Positions 8,335 through 11,111 of a stretch of 11,111 nucleotides of DNA are shown one piece after another (the stretch's first letter is position 1; the number at the start of each line of letters is the position of its first letter). Under the pieces are notes generated by a model. It had not been told where the DNA came from. It saw only the letters and a list, made by a program, of their open reading frames with translations, and ran no database searches. The translations under genes and the position numbers were made by a program. Source of the DNA: Cudoniella acicularis (taxonomy: Eukaryota > Ascomycota > Leotiomycetes > Helotiales > Helotiaceae); contig JAAMPI010001718.1 of assembly GCA_013054445.1 (NCBI GenBank), positions 1 through 11,111 of the forward strand. The letters are read 5' to 3'.

Positions 8335-10149
8335 ATGTCTCACGGCACGTTAACGGTTGCCCCAAGCCAGCCAAATCCATCTCATCATTTCTATATCTGC
8401 AATCCTAAGCATGATGATTATTTCGAAGATCAGTTGGCACTCTCCATCAAAAAACTGTCCAACAAACAGCTATGTATCGACGACCACCAACCCGCTACTG
8501 CCGATGGCGTAACTGTCATTACCGTAAGCTTGACTTCCCCGTGCCGCTCCTCTGTTAATTTCAACTAACTACCGTTTTCGACACTAGGTGCGCCTCGGGC
8601 TATCTCGAGAAGGCCAAAGATTACATCTTTCTTTGGAATTGGCCTTGGAAAACCTATGCAAGGCCATGGTTACTAAAGAGAATAAGTGTCACATCGATAC
8701 CTTGACTAGTCGATCTGTTGGCGGAATTGTACCGCTCTGTCCCATTTTCAAAACCTACTGGACTGTGTCTTTCTTTAACGAGGCAATCGCTCATGGACCT
8801 GACATGGCAAGCTTCTTGGCTGAACTGCAGGATGAAGCAAAAAACACCTATATGATCCCTACGTATGCTGCTGTTTTCTGAATTTTATAGCCATATTCTA
8901 GGCTACTGGCTTATTGGATGATGAGGTGATCAATGCTAACTGTAACTGCTCATAGGGTCGCTATTCTTGGATTTGCCGTCCTTGCTGGTGTTGGCAGCTG
9001 CTTCTCCTTCTTGAGCCAATCTGGTCCAATGAGCAACCCCACGGCAGTAGATGCATTCTGCACGGCAGCATTCATCGGTGTGTCTGACTACTTTCGTGAT
9101 TTTGTCGTAAGTACACCCGGACGTGAGGATCCTCTCGTCTAGCGTCATTGAACATCCGATAGAATATCCAAAAATCCGATCTATCATTACCAAAACAAGA
9201 GGCAAAATGGAACATTGCTTTGCAGCGTTTTAAAAACGCATATGACGAATTGCTGGCTGCCATGTCAATCACCGGAGGCAAGGCTTTTCTGCAATTTACC
9301 CCTCTTCTTTTTTGAGGACGTCACAGGCCCTGACTCGATGTTTTCCAGCTACCACTACTCAAAATGAACAACCCCCTGGGGCTCTCGTACTCTTCCAAAG
9401 ATCGCGGATGCCCTATGAACTTTGCGATAGGTTATGTAACCTCACTCAAGCTGCGGCTTATGTCTTCACCCTGAAGAAGGATCTCTTTGATACTCTTATT
9501 TCTGCACGACTCAATGCTTTGAAAAGCTGCACCGCCCATGCTGTCGTCTCTGGCGCTGCGCTCTGGTCTATGACAAGCTCCATTGCCATGGCAGTGGATA
9601 TGGCAGAAGGAACTATGCTATTAGGGGGTGTAGCAAGTTCATCTATGGCATGTACAGCTGCCGCCATCTGTTGGCCTGCAACACTTGTTGCTGGCAGCTT
9701 CATGATCATGAGCTCTATCAAGGCAATAGGTCATTATAAGGAGAACACTGATCTGGCAAAGAAAAAGAGCGATTGTGAAAAGGGTATGGACTGAACAATC
9801 TTATTATAATTTCTAGACACACCCTCGTCACACTTGTGTCTGTTTCATTTGCTAATTTGCTATTGCCCTTTTAGTCTTGGACACTACTCTTGTCTCTTGG
9901 GATATAGCCTTCCAGATGCGACTAGTCATGGAATGGTTTCGGCTCTCTAGCGGTGCAGACCCCAATACTATCGAGTTCGCTGACCCGACATCACAACTAA
10001 AATGGGAGATATTTACCGCTAAGTATCGTGCGGCGAGTGGCCAAGGCTCTTCAAACAATCTGCCAACTGCGGAATATGTTAGGGTTTGGATAGACGAGAA
10101 AGGACAAGAACTCCGTAATAACAGAGCAAAGTTGAACTCACCAAGTTGA
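8335..10149 (+). CDS. Hypothetical helical, hydrophobic-hairpin protein, 479 aa, six exons
   Basis: Not recognised. Model: exons 8335-8523, 8588-8862, 8956-9106, 9163-9277, 9349-9783, 9875-10149. Introns: 8524-8587 (GTAAGC, branch CAACTAAC, CACTAG, phase 0), 8863-8955 (GTATGC, branch TGCTAAC, CATAG, phase 2), 9107-9162 (GTAAGT...GATAG, phase 0), 9278-9348 (GC-AG, GCAAGG, branch CTGAC, CCAG, phase 1), 9784-9874 (GTATGG, branch GCTAAT, TTTTAG, phase 1). All phases agree, giving 479 residues and TGA at 10147-10149. The product has no N-terminal signal peptide. It has a hydrophobic segment at about 156-174, a charged helical stretch near 206-240, and a long small-residue-rich hydrophobic region at about 306-366 that could form a two-helix hairpin, followed by a basic KENTDLAKKK linker and a hydrophilic C-terminus. 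The fourth intron is the weakest part of the model. Confidence 0.72.
9278..9348 (+). other. Probable GC-AG intron
   Basis: Reading through exon 4 meets TGA at 9313-9315. The next coding frame resumes in another phase. A GC donor (GGAG/GCAAGG at 9278) paired with CCAG ending at 9348, with CTGAC at 9330-9334 placing the branch A 15 nt before the acceptor G, restores the frame. The only other phase-compatible donor I see is GTTTTA at 9227, which is a poor match to the consensus. Confidence 0.55.
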
Positions 10150-10648
10150 TCCGCTTTTTGTCTCTCCTTTGTTTTCACATAAGGAACTGGGAACCTTCAA
10201 AGAGAATAATTTATCGGTTAGACTCGATTATCGTACTTTTTATTACTTTTTATTACTTTATATATCTTAAAAACGGAACGAAGCTATATAAATTGGTTAG
10301 ACGTTAAAATAGTCTCGTTTAGATTTATAAAGACAAAGATGAAAAGGTAGGTAGTTCCTTGAGTTGGGGGCTCGACCGCTAAATTATAGTAAGTTATACA
10401 CTATAGCTTCGACGAGGCTTAGTATAATCGTTAGAATCCTATGCGATTATAAAAACAATCAATCCTCAAGTCCTTTATAACTAAATGATTGTTTATAGAC
10501 CCGCGTCCTATCAAGATTAGTTGTAAGAGTAGGGGCCACAGCTCGCCGCACACCTAAGCGAAATTAGATGCGCCTCCTTATTTTTGACCTACCTTCTTTA
10601 AAATTTAACAACAATACAACTATCAATTATTCTTATATAATATTTAAA
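10150..10648. other. AT-rich leader with small inverted and tandem repeats
   Basis: This stretch between the 479-aa gene and the transposase relic has no gene. It is AT-rich from about 10200 and has an ACTTTTTATT tandem pair at 10235-10254, a perfect 8-bp inverted repeat TATAATCG/CGATTATA at 10423-10430 and 10444-10451, and a near-perfect inverted repeat AAACAATCA/TGATTGTTT at 10453-10461 and 10486-10494. The left end of the Tc1/mariner element should lie in here, but its terminal repeat cannot be fixed without the right end. Confidence 0.5.
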
Positions 10649-11111
10649 ATGGAGTACGACATCCCATCGTCCTCTCCACCGCGTGAGCAAGGTGACAATT
10701 GGAATACCCTAAAACGCGCTAGGGTGCGTCAAATGCGACGCGACGGAAAAAGCTAGGGCGACATCTTCAAACAACTCGGTGTACCACGAAGCTCTGCCAG
10801 GACGATCTGTAAAGACAAATCAAGTAGGACTACACGGAAAGGGAAGGAATACCAACATAGATTAATATCTACTCGACTTATCCGCCGAATTATCCGCTAT
10901 ATCGCAAGAGATTTCAGCACTCGACGCTTAACTTTTGAACAGGTCCGCCAGCAACTAGGCATCGTTGCTTCTACACGTACTATTCGACGAGAACTCCGAA
11001 AGAATGGCTACCGACGCTGTATTACATGCCCCCGACCCTTCATATCACGCCAACAAGCTAAGAAGCGGTTAGGCTTTACTCTTGAACATAGGTGGTAGGG
11101 AACATCGGACT
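10649..11111 (+). pseudogene. Tc1/mariner-family transposase relic, 5' half, two in-frame TAG stops
   Basis: From ATG 10649 (context TTTAAAATGG) the frame encodes the N-terminal DNA-binding half of a Tc1-like transposase. The first helix-turn-helix spans about residues 24-57 (RARVRQMRRDGKS, then GDIFKQLGVPRSSARTIC). A second, Tc3_2-like helix-turn-helix follows at about 78-130, ending with RRELRKNGYRR and PFISRQQAKKRL. The frame then reaches HRW, a stop, and GTSD, which is the lead-in to the DDE catalytic domain; the window ends before any catalytic residue. Two TAG codons, at 10754-10756 and 11096-11098, both sit where this family has tryptophan (TGG), the G-to-A change typical of RIP. Otherwise the frame is intact, so the copy is only lightly mutated. 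Family assignment is confident at superfamily level only. Confidence 0.85.

Noticed and set aside
8936..9281. Minus-strand open frames opposite exons 3 and 4 of the 479-aa gene
   Set aside because: Antisense to well-supported spliced exons; no independent coding signal.
1..11111. CRISPR arrays, rRNA or tRNA genes
   Set aside because: No regularly spaced repeat array, no conserved rRNA core sequence and no convincing tRNA fold found on reading either strand.

Overview
The window looks like a piece of a filamentous ascomycete (Pezizomycotina) nuclear genome. The reasons are short introns (50-93 bp) with GT-AG borders and CTRAC/CTAAT-like branch points, a fungal STAND/NLR-like gene whose N-terminus begins MDPF, compact intergenic regions, and a Tc1/mariner relic whose two stop codons both lie where a TGG tryptophan codon is expected, the kind of G-to-A change that repeat-induced point mutation (RIP) makes. 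I cannot name the species.

Layout. 1-2522 holds no convincing gene. It opens with a cluster of GGGTA/TACCC motifs in inverted arrangement (1-57), resembling a hAT-type transposon end, and contains one copy (1465-1570) of a diverged dispersed repeat. 2523-5945 (minus strand) is a NACHT P-loop NTPase of about 1123 aa with a HeLo/SesA-like N-terminal domain, a DUF7791-like middle and ankyrin-like C-terminal units. It has one clear 50-bp intron and one apparent +1 frameshift in an A5 run just after the Walker A motif, so it is either a recent pseudogene, a sequencing error or an unusual case of recoding. 5946-7199 is non-coding and contains the second copy of the dispersed repeat (6867-6978) and a 21-bp tandem duplication.

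7200-10149 holds two multi-exon genes reconstructed from splice signals: a 223-aa protein on the minus strand (three exons, 7985 to 7200) and a 479-aa protein on the plus strand (six exons, 8335 to 10149). They are divergently transcribed from a shared 349-bp intergenic region with CCAAT, TATA and CACGTG motifs. I recognise neither protein. Both have amphipathic helical stretches plus paired hydrophobic segments, which suggests membrane-associated helical proteins.

10150-11111 is an AT-rich, structured leader followed by the 5' half of a Tc1/mariner transposase running off the window end, interrupted by two TAG codons.

The arrangement (an NLR-like NTPase beside a divergent pair of unrecognised helical membrane-type genes, flanked by transposon debris) is typical of accessory fungal regions. 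A functional link between the NLR and the pair is only a hypothesis.
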